A stretch of 64,000 bases of DNA from Tenuibacillus multivorans (GCF_900103915.1 NZ_FNIG01000003.1:248001-312000), one strand, 5' to 3'; positions 52,460-63,855 are shown, counted from the first letter of the stretch. Numbers and translations: made by a program. The notes: generated from the sequence alone by a model not told the origin.

Positions 52460-52687
52460 TGAGTGCCTCGTGAACGAGCTATTTCCCCAATAATCACAAT
52501 GAATCCCCACCGGTTTGTGTTGAGTCCCCAATGATTCCCGATAATTCCCCAATAATATCGATTTTTTGCCCTATAAGTTATTCTGAGTGCCCTATAACCA
52601 TGGTTGATTACCCAATAAACTTCACGAATCCCCAATAATCTACTCTGAGTACCCAATACGCATGTCTTCTATTCTCAACATCACTCG
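52460..52687 (+). repeat. Array of 11 degenerate 20-21 bp repeats (array 2)
   Basis: The units start at 52460, 52480, 52500, 52521, 52542, 52563, 52584, 52605, 52625, 52646 and 52667: eight of 21 bp and three of 20 bp. The conserved part is TGANTCCCCAATRA (variants GCCC, ACCC, CCCTATAA); the last seven bases vary. The first and last units are the most degraded. The array is between the end of the plus-strand TetR gene and the terminator of the minus-strand mdh operon and has no coding potential. It matches array 1 (23095-23323) in unit length, number of units, orientation and setting. Confidence 0.85.
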
Positions 52688-52705
52688 TTAATATTTATAC
52701 CTTAC

Positions 52706-52747
52706 AAAAAAGCTCAAGGTCAATGGCCATTGACCTCGAGCTTTTTT
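52706..52747. terminator. Bidirectional terminator after mdh
   Basis: A near-perfect palindrome, AAAAAAGCTCAAGGTCAATG / CATTGACCTCGAGCTTTTTT, gives T runs on both strands. It lies 10 bases beyond the mdh stop. Confidence 0.9.
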
Positions 52748-52756
52748 AGACAATTC

Positions 52757-53704
52757 TTATTCATTATCTGCTAAAACCTTCATAACGTTTTTAACTGAAT
52801 CGGCTGATTTGTCTAATTGATCTTTTTCTTCATCAGTTAAATCAAGTTCAATAATTTCTTCAAGACCATCTCCACCTAGAATCGTTGGAACGCCAAGATA
52901 CATATCGTGGTATCCATATTCACCTTCAAGATATGCAATAGAAGGTAAAATTCGGCGCTGGTCTTTAAGAATTGCTTCAACCATTTCCGTAATAGATGCA
53001 GCTGGTGCATAATATGCTGAACCATTACCGAGTAGGCCTACGATTTCACCGCCACCTTTACGTGTACGTTCTACAATTTCGTCTAAACGTTCTTTAGAGA
53101 TTAATTTTTCTAATGGAATACCGCCTGCAAATGAATAGCGAAACATTGGTACCATATCGTCTCCGTGGCCACCAAGAACGAATCCAGTTATATCTTTAAC
53201 AGATACGTTTAATTCTTGAGCGACAAATGTACGGAAACGTGCTGTGTCAAGTACACCTGATTGACCGATTACACGGTTTTTAGGGAAACCAGACTCTTGG
53301 AATACTGAATATGTCATGGCGTCAACTGGATTTGTTAACACAATGATTAAAGTATCTGGTGAGTACTTAACGATTTCTCGAGTTACACTCTTCATAATTT
53401 TAGAGTTTGTTGCAACTAGATCATCACGGCTCATACCTGGTTTTCTTGCAATTCCTGCTGTAATGACAACGACATCAGAATCTTTAGTGTCTTCATAGTT
53501 AGAAGTACCGATAATGTTTGAATCAAAGCCCTGTACGGGACTTGCTTCTAACATATCTAAAGCCTTACCTTTTGTTGGATCTTCCATATCCGGAATATCC
53601 ACTAAAACGACATCAGCTAATTCTTTTTGAGCCACCATAAGTGCTGTTGTTGCACCGGTGAATCCAGCACCAATGACAGACACTTTTCTACGTTTAATTG
53701 TCAT
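52757..53704 (-). CDS. mdh: Malate dehydrogenase
   Basis: This NAD-dependent, LDH-like malate dehydrogenase of the TCA cycle has 315 aa from the ATG at 53704 (GAGGAGGCGG upstream): the glycine loop [33 protein letters not shown] (substrate Arg), [28 protein letters not shown] and catalytic His in [10 protein letters not shown]. It is the last gene of citZ-icd-mdh, 30 bases after icd. Confidence 0.96.
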   Translation of the reverse strand: MTIKRRKVSVIGAGFTGATTALMVAQKELADVVLVDIPDMEDPTKGKALDMLEASPVQGFDSNIIGTSNYEDTKDSDVVVITAGIARKPGMSRDDLVATNSKIMKSVTREIVKYSPDTLIIVLTNPVDAMTYSVFQESGFPKNRVIGQSGVLDTARFRTFVAQELNVSVKDITGFVLGGHGDDMVPMFRYSFAGGIPLEKLISKERLDEIVERTRKGGGEIVGLLGNGSAYYAPAASITEMVEAILKDQRRILPSIAYLEGEYGYHDMYLGVPTILGGDGLEEIIELDLTDEEKDQLDKSADSVKNVMKVLADNE

Positions 53705-53734
53705 TGTCCGCCTCCTCAAATTATGGATTATGAA

Positions 53735-55006
53735 TTAATCCATGTTTTTAATAAGCTCATCACCGAATTCAGAACATTTAACTTGAGTTGCACCATCCAT
53801 TAGACGAGCGAAGTCATAAGTGACGACTTTGCTTTCAATCGTTTTATCCATTGCTTTATGGATGAGCTCACTAGCTTCTCTCCAGCCAAGGTGATCGAGC
53901 ATTAATGTACCAGATAAAATAACTGAAGATGGGTTAACCTTATCCTGACCTGCATATTTCGGAGCTGTACCATGTGTTGCTTCAAAAATAGCGTGACCAG
54001 TTTCATAGTTAATATTTGCACCAGGTGCGATTCCAATACCACCAACTTGAGCTGCTAGTGCATCGGAGATATAGTCCCCGTTTAAGTTCATGGTTGCAAC
54101 AACATCAAACTCTTTCGGACGAGTTAAGATTTGTTGTAGGAAAATATCAGCAATCGCATCTTTAACGATGATTTTTCCTGCTTCTTCAGCCTCATTTTGA
54201 GCTTGGTCAGCAGCTTCGCGACCCTTTTCTTCTACGATTTGATCATATTCTTTCCAAGTGAACACTTTATCACCGTATTCACGTTCAGCTAGGTCATATC
54301 CCCATGCTTTAAACGCACCTTCAGTAAACTTCATAATGTTACCTTTATGAACAAGTGTGACACTCTTCTTACCTTCATTAAGAGCATATTCAATTGCTGA
54401 GCGTACAAGGCGCTCTGTACCTTCTTTAGAAACAGGCTTAATACCAATTCCAGATGTTTCAGGGAAACGAATTTTTTTAACGCCCATTTTATTTTGAACG
54501 AAGTCGACAACCTTCTTAACTTCATCTGTACCTTCTTGCCACTCAATACCTGCATAGATGTCTTCTGTATTTTCACGGAAGATTTGCATATCAACATCTT
54601 CAGGCTTTTTAACTGGAGATGGAACACCAGTGAAGTGTTTAACTGGACGTAAGCAAGTGAATAAGTCAAGCTCTTGGCGAAGAGCAACGTTTAATGAACG
54701 AATTCCTCCACCGATTGGCGTTGTTAGTGGTCCTTTAATGGCAATTTTATATTCACGAATCGTATCTAGTGTTTCTTCAGGTAACCACTCGCCTGTTTTG
54801 TCATAAGCTTTTTGACCTGCTAATACCTCTTTCCATACGATACTTTTCTCACCGTTGTATGCTTTATCGACTGCAGCTTGTAATACTCGTGATGCAGCTG
54901 CCCAAATATCTGGACCTGTTCCATCACCTTCAATAAAAGGGATAATAGCATGATTAGGAACATTCATTTTTCCATTTTCTACTGTAATTTTTTCTCCTTG
55001 TGACAA
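53735..55006 (-). CDS. icd: Isocitrate dehydrogenase (NADP)
   Basis: It oxidatively decarboxylates isocitrate to 2-oxoglutarate. The 423 aa from the TTG at 55006 begin [12 protein letters not shown], matching Bacillus Icd starts; AGGAGG lies 8 bases before this TTG, but only 2 before the nearby ATG. Visible features are [31 protein letters not shown] (substrate Ser/Arg), [45 protein letters not shown] and [16 protein letters not shown]. It is between citZ and mdh. Confidence 0.95.
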   Translation of the reverse strand: MSQGEKITVENGKMNVPNHAIIPFIEGDGTGPDIWAAASRVLQAAVDKAYNGEKSIVWKEVLAGQKAYDKTGEWLPEETLDTIREYKIAIKGPLTTPIGGGIRSLNVALRQELDLFTCLRPVKHFTGVPSPVKKPEDVDMQIFRENTEDIYAGIEWQEGTDEVKKVVDFVQNKMGVKKIRFPETSGIGIKPVSKEGTERLVRSAIEYALNEGKKSVTLVHKGNIMKFTEGAFKAWGYDLAEREYGDKVFTWKEYDQIVEEKGREAADQAQNEAEEAGKIIVKDAIADIFLQQILTRPKEFDVVATMNLNGDYISDALAAQVGGIGIAPGANINYETGHAIFEATHGTAPKYAGQDKVNPSSVILSGTLMLDHLGWREASELIHKAMDKTIESKVVTYDFARLMDGATQVKCSEFGDELIKNMD

Positions 55007-55053
55007 TGTCATAACCTCCTAGAATGCATTCAATTAATTTAATTTTAACATCA

Positions 55054-55078
55054 CAAAAGCCGGTATGACCGGCTTTTG
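55054..55078 (-). terminator. Hairpin between citZ and icd
   Basis: The perfect stem CAAAAGCCGGT / ACCGGCTTTTG has a 3-nt loop, with a T-rich arm on the minus strand. It lies 4 bases after the citZ stop and may lower the readthrough of citZ transcripts into icd-mdh. Confidence 0.65.
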
Positions 55079-55082
55079 GTAT

Positions 55083-56198
55083 TTATCTTTCATTAATTGG
55101 GGTATAAGCTTGTTTGCTTGGTCCCACGTATTCAGCGCGTGGACGGATTAAACGGTTGTTAGCAAACTGTTCTAAAATGTGAGCTAACCAACCTGACACA
55201 CGGCTGACAGCAAAGATTGGCGTAAATAAGTCATGATCAATCCCTAAGCTATGATAAACCGAAGCTGAATAGAAATCAACGTTAGCTGGTAAACCTTTTT
55301 CGCTAGTGATGTAGTCTTCAATTTTAACAGACATATTGTACCACTTAGATTCACCCGTGATTTCTGTCAATTGCTTAGACATTTCTCTTAAGTGTTTCGC
55401 ACGAGGGTCACCATTTTGGTATACACGGTGTCCCATACCCATAATTTTTTCTTTATTAGCTAATTTTTCTTTAATGTAATCAATCGCTTGATCTTCGTCA
55501 CCGATTTCAGTTAACATCTTCATCACGCGTTCGTTTGCACCGCCATGTAGAGGTCCCTTAAGTGCACCAATAGCAGCTGTAACACCAGAGTAAACATCAG
55601 AAAGTGTTGCGACACAAACACGTGCTGTGAATGTTGAAGCGTTTAGCTCGTGGTCAGCGTGTAAAACTAACGCTTTATTAAAGGCTTCAACTTCAATATC
55701 TACAGGATCTTTACCTTTTAGCATATATAAAAAGTTAGCTGCAAATCCGAGATCGTTCTTCGGAGATACTGGTTCTTCACCCTTACGGATACGAGCAAAA
55801 GCGGTTACAATTGTAGGGATTTTCGCTTGTAAGCGGAGAGCTTTTCTGCGGTTTGCATCCTCTTCCATAACATCAGCTTCTTCATCATAAAGGCCAAGCA
55901 TAGATACAGCTGTTCTGACTGCTGCCATTGGGTGAACCGTTTTTAAGTCATAAGATTTAAGATGATCAATAATTTCTTGGGGAACGTTCATGTTATCGGC
56001 TAATTCTTGTTTAAAAGAATCAAGCTCACTTTTTGTAGGTAATTTTTGATTCCATAGTAAGTAAATAATTTCTTCAAAACTTGAGTTTTCGGCTAAGTCA
56101 TCGATATCATATCCGACATACGTTAACTTATCATCGATGATTGAACTGATTGATGATTCAGTTGCTACAATTCCTTCAAGTCCTTTAGGATTTGACAT
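55083..56198 (-). CDS. citZ: Citrate synthase
   Basis: It condenses acetyl-CoA and oxaloacetate at the entry of the TCA cycle. The 371 aa from the ATG at 56198 (AAAGGAGAG upstream) carry the catalytic His/Asp regions HADHELNASTFTARVCVATL, LKGPLHGGANERVMKML, MGMGHRVYQNGDPRAKHL and FYSASVYHSLGI with the C-terminal SRVSGWLAHILEQ. It is the first gene of citZ-icd-mdh. The promoter is at 56292-56320. Confidence 0.96.
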   Translation of the reverse strand: MSNPKGLEGIVATESSISSIIDDKLTYVGYDIDDLAENSSFEEIIYLLWNQKLPTKSELDSFKQELADNMNVPQEIIDHLKSYDLKTVHPMAAVRTAVSMLGLYDEEADVMEEDANRRKALRLQAKIPTIVTAFARIRKGEEPVSPKNDLGFAANFLYMLKGKDPVDIEVEAFNKALVLHADHELNASTFTARVCVATLSDVYSGVTAAIGALKGPLHGGANERVMKMLTEIGDEDQAIDYIKEKLANKEKIMGMGHRVYQNGDPRAKHLREMSKQLTEITGESKWYNMSVKIEDYITSEKGLPANVDFYSASVYHSLGIDHDLFTPIFAVSRVSGWLAHILEQFANNRLIRPRAEYVGPSKQAYTPINER

Positions 56199-56291
56199 TG
56201 TATCTCTCTCCTTTTCCACAAAATTATCATAGAATAAATAGTGTATGTATCACTTTAATCTACTATTCATCTAGCATTTGCCCCACATCCC

Positions 56292-56320
56292 ATTATAAAC
56301 AAAATTCAAATGAATGTGAA
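56292..56320 (-). promoter_or_regulatory. Sigma-A promoter of citZ
   Basis: Minus-strand TTCACA (56320-56315), a 17-bp spacer and TATAAT (56297-56292). The palindrome TTATGCATAA (about 56353-56362) just upstream could be a regulator site, but I cannot assign it. Confidence 0.72.
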
Positions 56321-56398
56321 ATTTTTGTGCCTAAATAATAAAATGCGTATCTTATGCATAACTATTTTAATATACTTCCCATCGACTGTTATTCGATA

Positions 56399-56872
56399 CT
56401 AAGAAAATAATTTTAAAACAGCATCAACGGCTTGCATCGCTAAATAGGCAATACCAGCACCTATCAAAGGCCCTACAGCAACACCTTGGAAAAATACGAC
56501 GGCAAAAATCGTACCAAGGACAAGGGCAACCGTTAAATGAGGATCATTCGCCAATAAATTCAGACCGTCTTTTGCAACATATGCAACAAACATCCCTGCT
56601 AAAAGGGCAATCCATGCGTAATAGGATTTAATACTTTCCAACAATTGTGAAAAGCCAATTTCACCTGTTGCAATTGGTACTAAAACAGCAACGGTAATAA
56701 TAACGACACCTATAAACAAGCCTTTTGCTTCTAAAAAAGGAAAGACTTTATCGTCTAATTTAAATAATTTAATGCCTAATAAAATATATACCGCAATTAA
56801 TATCGCCTGGTTTTTAGCTATAAATCCTAAGCCAAGTAAAATAAGTAAAAATAATGTCGATGATGTCAGCAT
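56399..56872 (-). CDS. ytwI: DUF441 membrane protein (YtwI)
   Basis: This 157-aa protein has four or five membrane spans (near 5-25, 45-70, 80-105, 115-150). The DUF441 family features LGLGFIAKNQAILIAVYILL, GIKLFKLDDKVFPFLEAKGL and AYVAKDGLNLLANDPHLTVA are present. The function is unknown. The start at 56872 is preferred to a longer frame that runs into the divergent ytvI gene; the ribosome site is weak (TTGGTG). It is upstream of citZ, as in B. subtilis. Confidence 0.85.
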   Translation of the reverse strand: MLTSSTLFLLILLGLGFIAKNQAILIAVYILLGIKLFKLDDKVFPFLEAKGLFIGVVIITVAVLVPIATGEIGFSQLLESIKSYYAWIALLAGMFVAYVAKDGLNLLANDPHLTVALVLGTIFAVVFFQGVAVGPLIGAGIAYLAMQAVDAVLKLFS

Positions 56873-56920
56873 GATTACACCAACTTTCTGTGCAGTAAAA
56901 CGTTGAAAGGATATAGACCA

Positions 56921-58021
56921 ATGGTGATTAACTATCAAAATTTATTTAAAAGCATAGCATTTATATGTATCATCATCATGTTCATATATACGGTTTTCCA
57001 TTACCTTTTGCCGTTCGCTATTAGTCTCATCGTTGCTATTATGATTAACCCGATTGTACAAGCCTTGCAAAACAAACTACACCTAAACCGAAAATTGGCC
57101 GTCCTAACTGTATTAATGTTAGCCATGCTCTGCTTTATCACAGTCATTACTTATAGTCTTGTAGAGCTTGTACATTTATTACAATTTTTAAGAAACTTAA
57201 TGCCTAGTACAATTGAAAATTTATTTAGTCGTTTAGAAAGCTTCACCGAAAAAAATATTGAACGGGCCTATCAATTTATTTCTGCATTTATCGATACCAT
57301 ACAACCTCAATCACAGCAATTGCTGAAAGAGCTGTTTATGGATACTGTCCATACGTTAAAGGAATACAGTAAAAATCTTTTACTTAATTTCATACATAAC
57401 ACGATTAATGGTATTACTAACATCTTAAAAGGAAGCTACTTTTTACTGTTTATACTGATTAGTACATTTTTTATTAGTGCAGATGGACCGAAATGGATAA
57501 AATCCATAAATAATAGCCTACCAGACCCTTTTAGCCATTACTATGAAGAAATTAAAACGTCATTTTTATCTCTTGTGAAAAAATATGCATTCGCACAATT
57601 AATCATCATTATCATGACAGGTATTATGGTTTTTATTGGCCTACAGCTCATTGATGTTGGACATGCACTAGCTATAGCTAGTGCTGCCATGCTATTTGAC
57701 CTTGTTCCTTTTATTGGTATAAGCGCTTTATTTTTACCGTGGGTGATCGTCTTATTTTTAACCAATAGTTACGCCTTAACGATTCAAATCAGTATTTTAT
57801 ATCTAGTGTTAATCATTTCAAGGAATATTATCGAACCAAAATTAATTGGATCATCCATTGGTATACACCCACTAGCCCTTATTATCATTTTATTTGTATT
57901 CATTAATTTTTTCGGATTCATAGGCTTGTTATTAGGGCCTGTAGCTGCTGTTAGCATTAAAGCCCTATCGAAAGCAGGTGCTTTTGAGTCACTAAAAAAT
58001 TATATTACGAAAGCAAGCTAA
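56921..58021 (+). CDS. ytvI: Sporulation integral membrane protein YtvI (AI-2E family)
   Basis: This 366-aa permease-like protein has about eight spans, including paired N-terminal helices, an amphipathic central region (about 75-165) and C-terminal spans. Family features: FAISLIVAIMINPIVQALQN, SSIGIHPLALIIILFVFINF and FGFIGLLLGPVAAVSIKALS. The ATG at 56921 has AAAGGA upstream. It is divergent from ytwI (48-bp gap). Its stop codon overlaps the stop of the convergent fxsA by 3 bases. The function in sporulation is not defined. Confidence 0.88.
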   Translation: MVINYQNLFKSIAFICIIIMFIYTVFHYLLPFAISLIVAIMINPIVQALQNKLHLNRKLAVLTVLMLAMLCFITVITYSLVELVHLLQFLRNLMPSTIENLFSRLESFTEKNIERAYQFISAFIDTIQPQSQQLLKELFMDTVHTLKEYSKNLLLNFIHNTINGITNILKGSYFLLFILISTFFISADGPKWIKSINNSLPDPFSHYYEEIKTSFLSLVKKYAFAQLIIIIMTGIMVFIGLQLIDVGHALAIASAAMLFDLVPFIGISALFLPWVIVLFLTNSYALTIQISILYLVLIISRNIIEPKLIGSSIGIHPLALIIILFVFINFFGFIGLLLGPVAAVSIKALSKAGAFESLKNYITKAS

Positions 58022-58413
58022 AAGTTACGAAAAACATGAATTGACCCTTTACGGAACATTTCCGATAAAATCTTCCTTATCCAAACTTTAACAGGCTTTC
58101 GTGTTTGTGGAATGAGTAATAAAAAGCCAATCGTATCGGTAACGAAGCCTGGTGTGAATAAAAGTACGGCACCGACTAATATAGCTATACCATCTAGGAT
58201 TTCTTCAGTCGGAGCCCGACCGTTTGCTAGTTCAAACCTAGCGCGGTTAAGGGTTCCGACCCCTTGTTGTCTAGCCAAAAATGCACCTAAAACGCCAGTT
58301 AATATTATACCAAATAAAACAACCCAAACATTAAATGCGTTACCTATCCATACAAAAAGTGTGATTTCAACTGCAGAGATAACCACAATTAAGAAAAATA
58401 AGATTCGAAACAT
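58018..58413 (-). CDS. fxsA: FxsA-family membrane protein
   Basis: This 131-aa protein has membrane spans near 3-22, 26-48 and 75-100 and the FxsA features WIGNAFNVWVVLFGIILTGV, ARQQGVGTLNRARFELANGR and DGIAILVGAVLLFTPGFVTD. E. coli FxsA relieves phage T7 exclusion by F plasmid; the normal function is unknown. AAGGGAG precedes the ATG. It follows pyk, and its stop overlaps that of ytvI. Confidence 0.9.
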   Translation of the reverse strand: MFRILFFLIVVISAVEITLFVWIGNAFNVWVVLFGIILTGVLGAFLARQQGVGTLNRARFELANGRAPTEEILDGIAILVGAVLLFTPGFVTDTIGFLLLIPQTRKPVKVWIRKILSEMFRKGSIHVFRNF

Positions 58414-58459
58414 AGTCGATTCTCCCTTATAAAGTAAAACTAGCTTTTACTTTTTCGTG

Positions 58460-60220
58460 TTAAATAACACTTGTCCGTCCTTGATAAATATTGCCGTTTG
58501 AAGGATCGATTGTTATTTCTTCACCATCTTCAATAATGTCCATAGCATTCTTTACACCGACAATAACTGGAATTCCTATATTGATTGCCACAACAGCAGC
58601 ATGACTCGTCAATCCGCCTTCCTCGGCAATGATACCCGAAGCCTGGTTAATCCAAGGCATCATGTCACGGTCAGTCCCAGATGTAACGATAATATTACCT
58701 TCCTGAAACTCATTTTCTAAACGCTTTTGATCTGTTGTAACAAAGGCTTTACCAGCCGCACCACTTTCGCCAATACCTTGCCCTTTAGCGACGACATTTC
58801 CGACAACATGAACCTTGATCAGGTTAGTCGTACCACTTTCCCCAACAGGTACACCAGCTGTGATTACAACCCGATCCCCGTGTTGGAAAAGATTCGTCTC
58901 TAAACCTTTATCGACAGCTAAGGCAAGCATCTCATCAGTTGAATTAACGCGTTCACCTTGTATTGCATGAACGCCCCAAACAAGGCTTAATTGTCTACCC
59001 ACATATTCCTTGGACGTCACGGCTACTATTGGAGCTTGTGGACGATACTTAGATGCCATTCTAGCTGTATTTCCACTTTCAGTTGGTGTAATGATTGACT
59101 TCACACCTAAATCTTCTGCTAAGTTAGCTGCTGAGTGACTAATCGCATCTGTGATCGTAAAGTCTGATTCAATTAATCGCTCCTCCGTCAACGATTCATT
59201 TTGTAACGTTTTTTCAGTATAAACCGCGATATTAAACATAGTCTTAACTGCTTCAACTGGATAATCACCAGCAGCCGTTTCGCCCGATAACATGATTGCA
59301 TCGGTTCCATCATAAATAGCGTTTGCGACATCACTCGCTTCAGCACGTGTAGGTCTTGGGTTACGCTGCATAGAATCAAGCATTTGAGTTGCTGTAATCA
59401 CAGGTTTACCAGCTAGGTTACATTCGTTAATCATTGTTTTTTGAATGAATGGAACTTCCTCAGCCGGTATCTCCACACCTAAATCGCCACGGGCAACCAT
59501 TATGCCATCACTAACTTTAATGATTTGATTTATATTATCGACACCTTCGCGATTTTCAATTTTCGGGATAATTTTAATATGTTCGGCCTGATTGTTTTCT
59601 AAAAGCTCTCTTATATCTAGTACATCTGATGGTCTTCTTACAAATGACGCAGCTATAAAATCAACATCCTGCTCAATGCCAAAATTAATGTCATCTGTAT
59701 CTTTATCAGTAATACCAGGTAGGTTAACTTTCACATTCGGAACATTGACACCTTTTCGATCTTTTATCGTACCGCTATTAAGCACTTTCGTAACGATTTC
59801 ATTCACTTGTTGCTTAATGTCTGTTACTTCAAGTTCAATGAGTCCATCATCTAATAATATTTTTCTACCAACCTCTACATCATCTATTAAACCTTTGTAA
59901 GTGATAGTAAAGCATTCGCTTGTCCCTTTAACGTCATCCATCGTCAGTCTTACCGTTGACCCTTCAACTAACTCCGCTTCACCATCTTCAAATAAACCCG
60001 TTCTAATTTCAGGTCCCTTCGTATCTAAAAGGATTGCTATGGACTTATCCATTTCACGTGCTGCCTGACGAATATTAGCGATTCGTTCGCGTTGTTCGTT
60101 ATGATCACCGTGTGAAAAATTAAGACGTGCGACATTCATCCCAGCATCGATTAACTGCTTCAATGTTTCAACAGACTCAGATGCGGGACCAATCGTACAT
60201 ACAATTTTGGTCTTATTCAT
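58460..60220 (-). CDS. pyk: Pyruvate kinase with C-terminal phosphohistidine-like domain
   Basis: It makes pyruvate and ATP from phosphoenolpyruvate. The 586 aa from the ATG at 60220 (TAGGAGG upstream) show [31 protein letters not shown], the catalytic region [16 protein letters not shown] and [12 protein letters not shown], and [10 protein letters not shown]. The extra C-terminal domain from about 480 has [20 protein letters not shown], the PEP-utiliser phosphohistidine motif typical of Bacillus pyruvate kinases. It follows pfkA by 20 bases. Confidence 0.96.
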   Translation of the reverse strand: MNKTKIVCTIGPASESVETLKQLIDAGMNVARLNFSHGDHNEQRERIANIRQAAREMDKSIAILLDTKGPEIRTGLFEDGEAELVEGSTVRLTMDDVKGTSECFTITYKGLIDDVEVGRKILLDDGLIELEVTDIKQQVNEIVTKVLNSGTIKDRKGVNVPNVKVNLPGITDKDTDDINFGIEQDVDFIAASFVRRPSDVLDIRELLENNQAEHIKIIPKIENREGVDNINQIIKVSDGIMVARGDLGVEIPAEEVPFIQKTMINECNLAGKPVITATQMLDSMQRNPRPTRAEASDVANAIYDGTDAIMLSGETAAGDYPVEAVKTMFNIAVYTEKTLQNESLTEERLIESDFTITDAISHSAANLAEDLGVKSIITPTESGNTARMASKYRPQAPIVAVTSKEYVGRQLSLVWGVHAIQGERVNSTDEMLALAVDKGLETNLFQHGDRVVITAGVPVGESGTTNLIKVHVVGNVVAKGQGIGESGAAGKAFVTTDQKRLENEFQEGNIIVTSGTDRDMMPWINQASGIIAEEGGLTSHAAVVAINIGIPVIVGVKNAMDIIEDGEEITIDPSNGNIYQGRTSVI

Positions 60221-60240
60221 AAAATTTCCTCCTAAATCCA

Positions 60241-61233
<993 letters not shown>

Positions 61234-61323
61234 CTATTTTAAATCATATCGATTTTTAATACCATGATTTAGTTAGGTTATTCAGACACTATGTAATAGC
61301 TAAGATCAAATTTAAATGAAAAA

Positions 61324-61344
61324 CGGAGCTGACTATCAGCTCCG
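61324..61344 (-). terminator. Terminator of accDA, overlapping the accA stop
   Basis: The perfect stem CGGAGCTGA / TCAGCTCCG has a 3-nt loop, followed on the minus strand by TTTTTCATTT. The accA stop codon TGA (61338-61336) lies inside the upstream arm. Confidence 0.9.
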
Positions 61345-62301
61345 AACAATAGATGATACTGCACCAATTTGTTGATATTTTTCCCATCTTAAATCCAATA
61401 AATCATTATCTGAAATTTCACTTAGTTCATTTAATGCTTGTCTTAACGTGCTTTGTATTTGTTTAGCTTGCTCTTCGATATCACGATGTGCTCCACCCTG
61501 TACTTCTTGAATAACATCATCTATAACGCCTAATTCTTTTAAGTCATAAGATGTTATTTTCATTGATTCAGCAGCTTTTTGGGCCAAATTTGAATCCTTC
61601 CACAATATTGCGGCTGCTCCTTCTGGTGATATAACGGAATAAGTTGAGTTTTCAAGCATGTATATGCGATCTCCAACGCTTATACCTAACGCACCACCAC
61701 TTCCACCTTCACCGATCACGATACAGATAATCGGAACGGTTAGGCCAGCCATTTCTCTTAAATTTCTAGCAATGGCTTCACTTTGTCCGCGTTCTTCAGC
61801 GGCTTTACCTGGATAAGCACCTTTCGTATCAATAAAGTTAACAATTGGTCGATTGAATTTTTCTGCTTGGTACATTAAACGCAAGGCTTTACGATACCCT
61901 TCAGGATGAGGCATACCGAAGTTACGACGAATATTATCCTTCGTATCCTTACCACGTTGATGACCTATAACTGTAACAGGGGTACCTTCAAATTTGGCTA
62001 TTCCACCAACGATTGCTTCATCATCTCCGTAATTTCGGTCCCCATGAAGTTCCATAAAATGAGTAAATAGTTGCCCGATATAATCTATGGTCGTAGGACG
62101 TTCGACGTGTCTTGCCATTTGAACTCGATCCCATGAAGACATATTGCCGTAAACTTCTTGTTCTAATAGTTCTAGGCGGTTTTCGAGCTTGTTAATTTCA
62201 TCTGTTAAATCGACTTCACTTTCATTTGTGAATTTTTTTAGCTCAGAAATCTTTTCGCGTAACTCTACAACGGGTTTTTCAAAAGGAAGAACATGTTTCA
62301 T
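61336..62301 (-). CDS. accA: Acetyl-CoA carboxylase carboxyltransferase alpha subunit
   Basis: With AccD it transfers the carboxyl group from carboxybiotin to acetyl-CoA, giving malonyl-CoA. The 321 aa show an N-terminal coiled coil ([20 protein letters not shown]), [60 protein letters not shown] and [20 protein letters not shown]. Its ATG overlaps the accD stop by 4 bases, with GGAGGTGATGATCG upstream, so the two subunits are coupled. Confidence 0.97.
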   Translation of the reverse strand: MKHVLPFEKPVVELREKISELKKFTNESEVDLTDEINKLENRLELLEQEVYGNMSSWDRVQMARHVERPTTIDYIGQLFTHFMELHGDRNYGDDEAIVGGIAKFEGTPVTVIGHQRGKDTKDNIRRNFGMPHPEGYRKALRLMYQAEKFNRPIVNFIDTKGAYPGKAAEERGQSEAIARNLREMAGLTVPIICIVIGEGGSGGALGISVGDRIYMLENSTYSVISPEGAAAILWKDSNLAQKAAESMKITSYDLKELGVIDDVIQEVQGGAHRDIEEQAKQIQSTLRQALNELSEISDNDLLDLRWEKYQQIGAVSSIVRS

Positions 62302-63155
62302 CGATCATCACCTCCAGCCTGGTGTAATTCTAATATGTTAGATAAAATGTCTTTCATATCATGGCGGTGAATCACTTGATCAAGTTGTCCATGTTTAAAT
62401 AAAAATTCGGCTGTTTGGAAATCATCAGGTAATTTTTCACGTATCGTTTGTTCAATGATGCGCCTTCCAGCAAAACCAATTAACGCACCAGGCTCAGCAA
62501 AATTATAATCACCTAACGATGCAAAGCTTGCTGATACACCACCTGTTGTAGGGTTCGTCATATAGGAAATATACAGCCCTCCAGCGCGACTAAAACGTTC
62601 TAAAGCCACAGATGTTTTTGACATTTGCATTAAGCTCAAAACGCCTTCCTGCATTCTCGCTCCACCTGAAGCTGTAAAAATGATAATTGGTAATTTCTCA
62701 TCCTTGGCACGCTCAATGGCACGAGCAATTTTTTCACCAACAACCGAACCCATACTACCCATTCGAAAACGTGAATCCATCACCGCAATTGCTGTTGCAT
62801 GGCCATTAATTGAACCTTTTCCTGTCACAACAGCTTCATTAATTCCTGTTTTCTCTTGATCTTTTTCTAATTTTTCTAAATATCCTGGGAACTCGAGTGG
62901 ATTCTCAGAGACCATATCCCCGTCCCATTCTTCAAAGGTTGAATCCATTAATAGAGCAATCCGTTCATGTGATGACATTTGATGGTGATGATCACAATTC
63001 GGACATACCATTAAATTTTTTTCAATTTCTTTTCTATAAAAGATTTGACGACAAGAAGGGCATTTTAACATGATACCCTCTGGCACATCTTCTCGCTCTT
63101 CCTGCTTTGTTACCGTCGCATATTTTTTCTTTTTATTAAAAATATCTTTTAGCAA
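62298..63155 (-). CDS. accD: Acetyl-CoA carboxylase carboxyltransferase beta subunit
   Basis: This is the second carboxyltransferase subunit. The 285 aa from the TTG at 63155 (GGGAGGAAA upstream) begin [15 protein letters not shown]. They have the zinc ribbon [13 protein letters not shown] ... [64 protein letters not shown] and [20 protein letters not shown]. Longer starts lie before the ribosome site. It is downstream of the GntR gene and overlaps accA. Confidence 0.95.
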   Translation of the reverse strand: MLKDIFNKKKKYATVTKQEEREDVPEGIMLKCPSCRQIFYRKEIEKNLMVCPNCDHHHQMSSHERIALLMDSTFEEWDGDMVSENPLEFPGYLEKLEKDQEKTGINEAVVTGKGSINGHATAIAVMDSRFRMGSMGSVVGEKIARAIERAKDEKLPIIIFTASGGARMQEGVLSLMQMSKTSVALERFSRAGGLYISYMTNPTTGGVSASFASLGDYNFAEPGALIGFAGRRIIEQTIREKLPDDFQTAEFLFKHGQLDQVIHRHDMKDILSNILELHQAGGDDR

Positions 63156-63231
63156 TCGGATTTCCTCCCTATTAATCAAGCTCCTCTCAACTATATACAA
63201 CTCCGATTAAAAAGTTTGTCGGAATTCCTCA

Positions 63232-63855
63232 TCAATCCAAACTCAACTCTTGATAGACTCGTTCAATCTTGTGCGATGCTTTGTCCAATTTCTTTTCTTG
63301 AATTAACTTTAATAAATCAATATAAAATAATTTCGGAAGATTAGGTTGATAGGCTGATTGTGAAAACTTATGGACTAAATGCCAGATTTTTAATAAAAGT
63401 TGATTTTGTACCTTTTCAAACAAATAATTATAGAAAAAAGCATGAACTTGACTTAAATCTAGTTCTTGAATCTCTTCATACAAATACACATAATCCTTTT
63501 GTGTTAAATGTTGATGAGCTTTTTGGATACACTGCTGCTCTAGCATATGTAACACTTCTAATAATTCTTCTTTAGTCGATGTCTGCCTTAAGACAAAGGT
63601 TGATAATACCTCGACCGTATGGTAAGGCCGATAAGTTTTTAGAAAGGTACCTTCACCGTGCTTGGTCTCAATTAACCCTAATAATTCAATCGCACGTAAT
63701 GCCTCTCGTACTGAAGACCGCCCTGCATTTAATTGTTCTGCTAATTCACGCTCAGAAGGCAAACGGTCCCCTTCAGTTAAGTTGTTTTCTTCAATAAATA
63801 ATCTAATTTGGTCAAGAACTTCCTGATAAACCTTAATTTTAGCTGAATTTGTCAT
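63232..63855 (-). CDS. GntR-family regulator (FadR/LldR subfamily, short FCD-like domain)
   Basis: This 207-aa regulator has the GntR winged helix at 8-75: YQEVLDQIRLFIEENNLTEG, RLPSERELAEQLNAGRSSVR, EALRAIELLGLIETKHGEGT. The C-terminal all-helical part is shorter than a usual FCD domain, and I do not see its metal-binding histidines clearly. It lies between the malic enzyme gene and accD. Its ligand and targets are unknown, though malate or fatty-acid metabolism is suggested by the neighbours. TTGAGGTG precedes the ATG. Confidence 0.85.
   Translation of the reverse strand: MTNSAKIKVYQEVLDQIRLFIEENNLTEGDRLPSERELAEQLNAGRSSVREALRAIELLGLIETKHGEGTFLKTYRPYHTVEVLSTFVLRQTSTKEELLEVLHMLEQQCIQKAHQHLTQKDYVYLYEEIQELDLSQVHAFFYNYLFEKVQNQLLLKIWHLVHKFSQSAYQPNLPKLFYIDLLKLIQEKKLDKASHKIERVYQELSLD

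Noticed and set aside
52460-52687. Coding repeat protein (7-residue period)
   Set aside because: Three 20-bp units shift the frame and stop codons recur (TGA, TAA at unit starts). No continuous frame exists on either strand.
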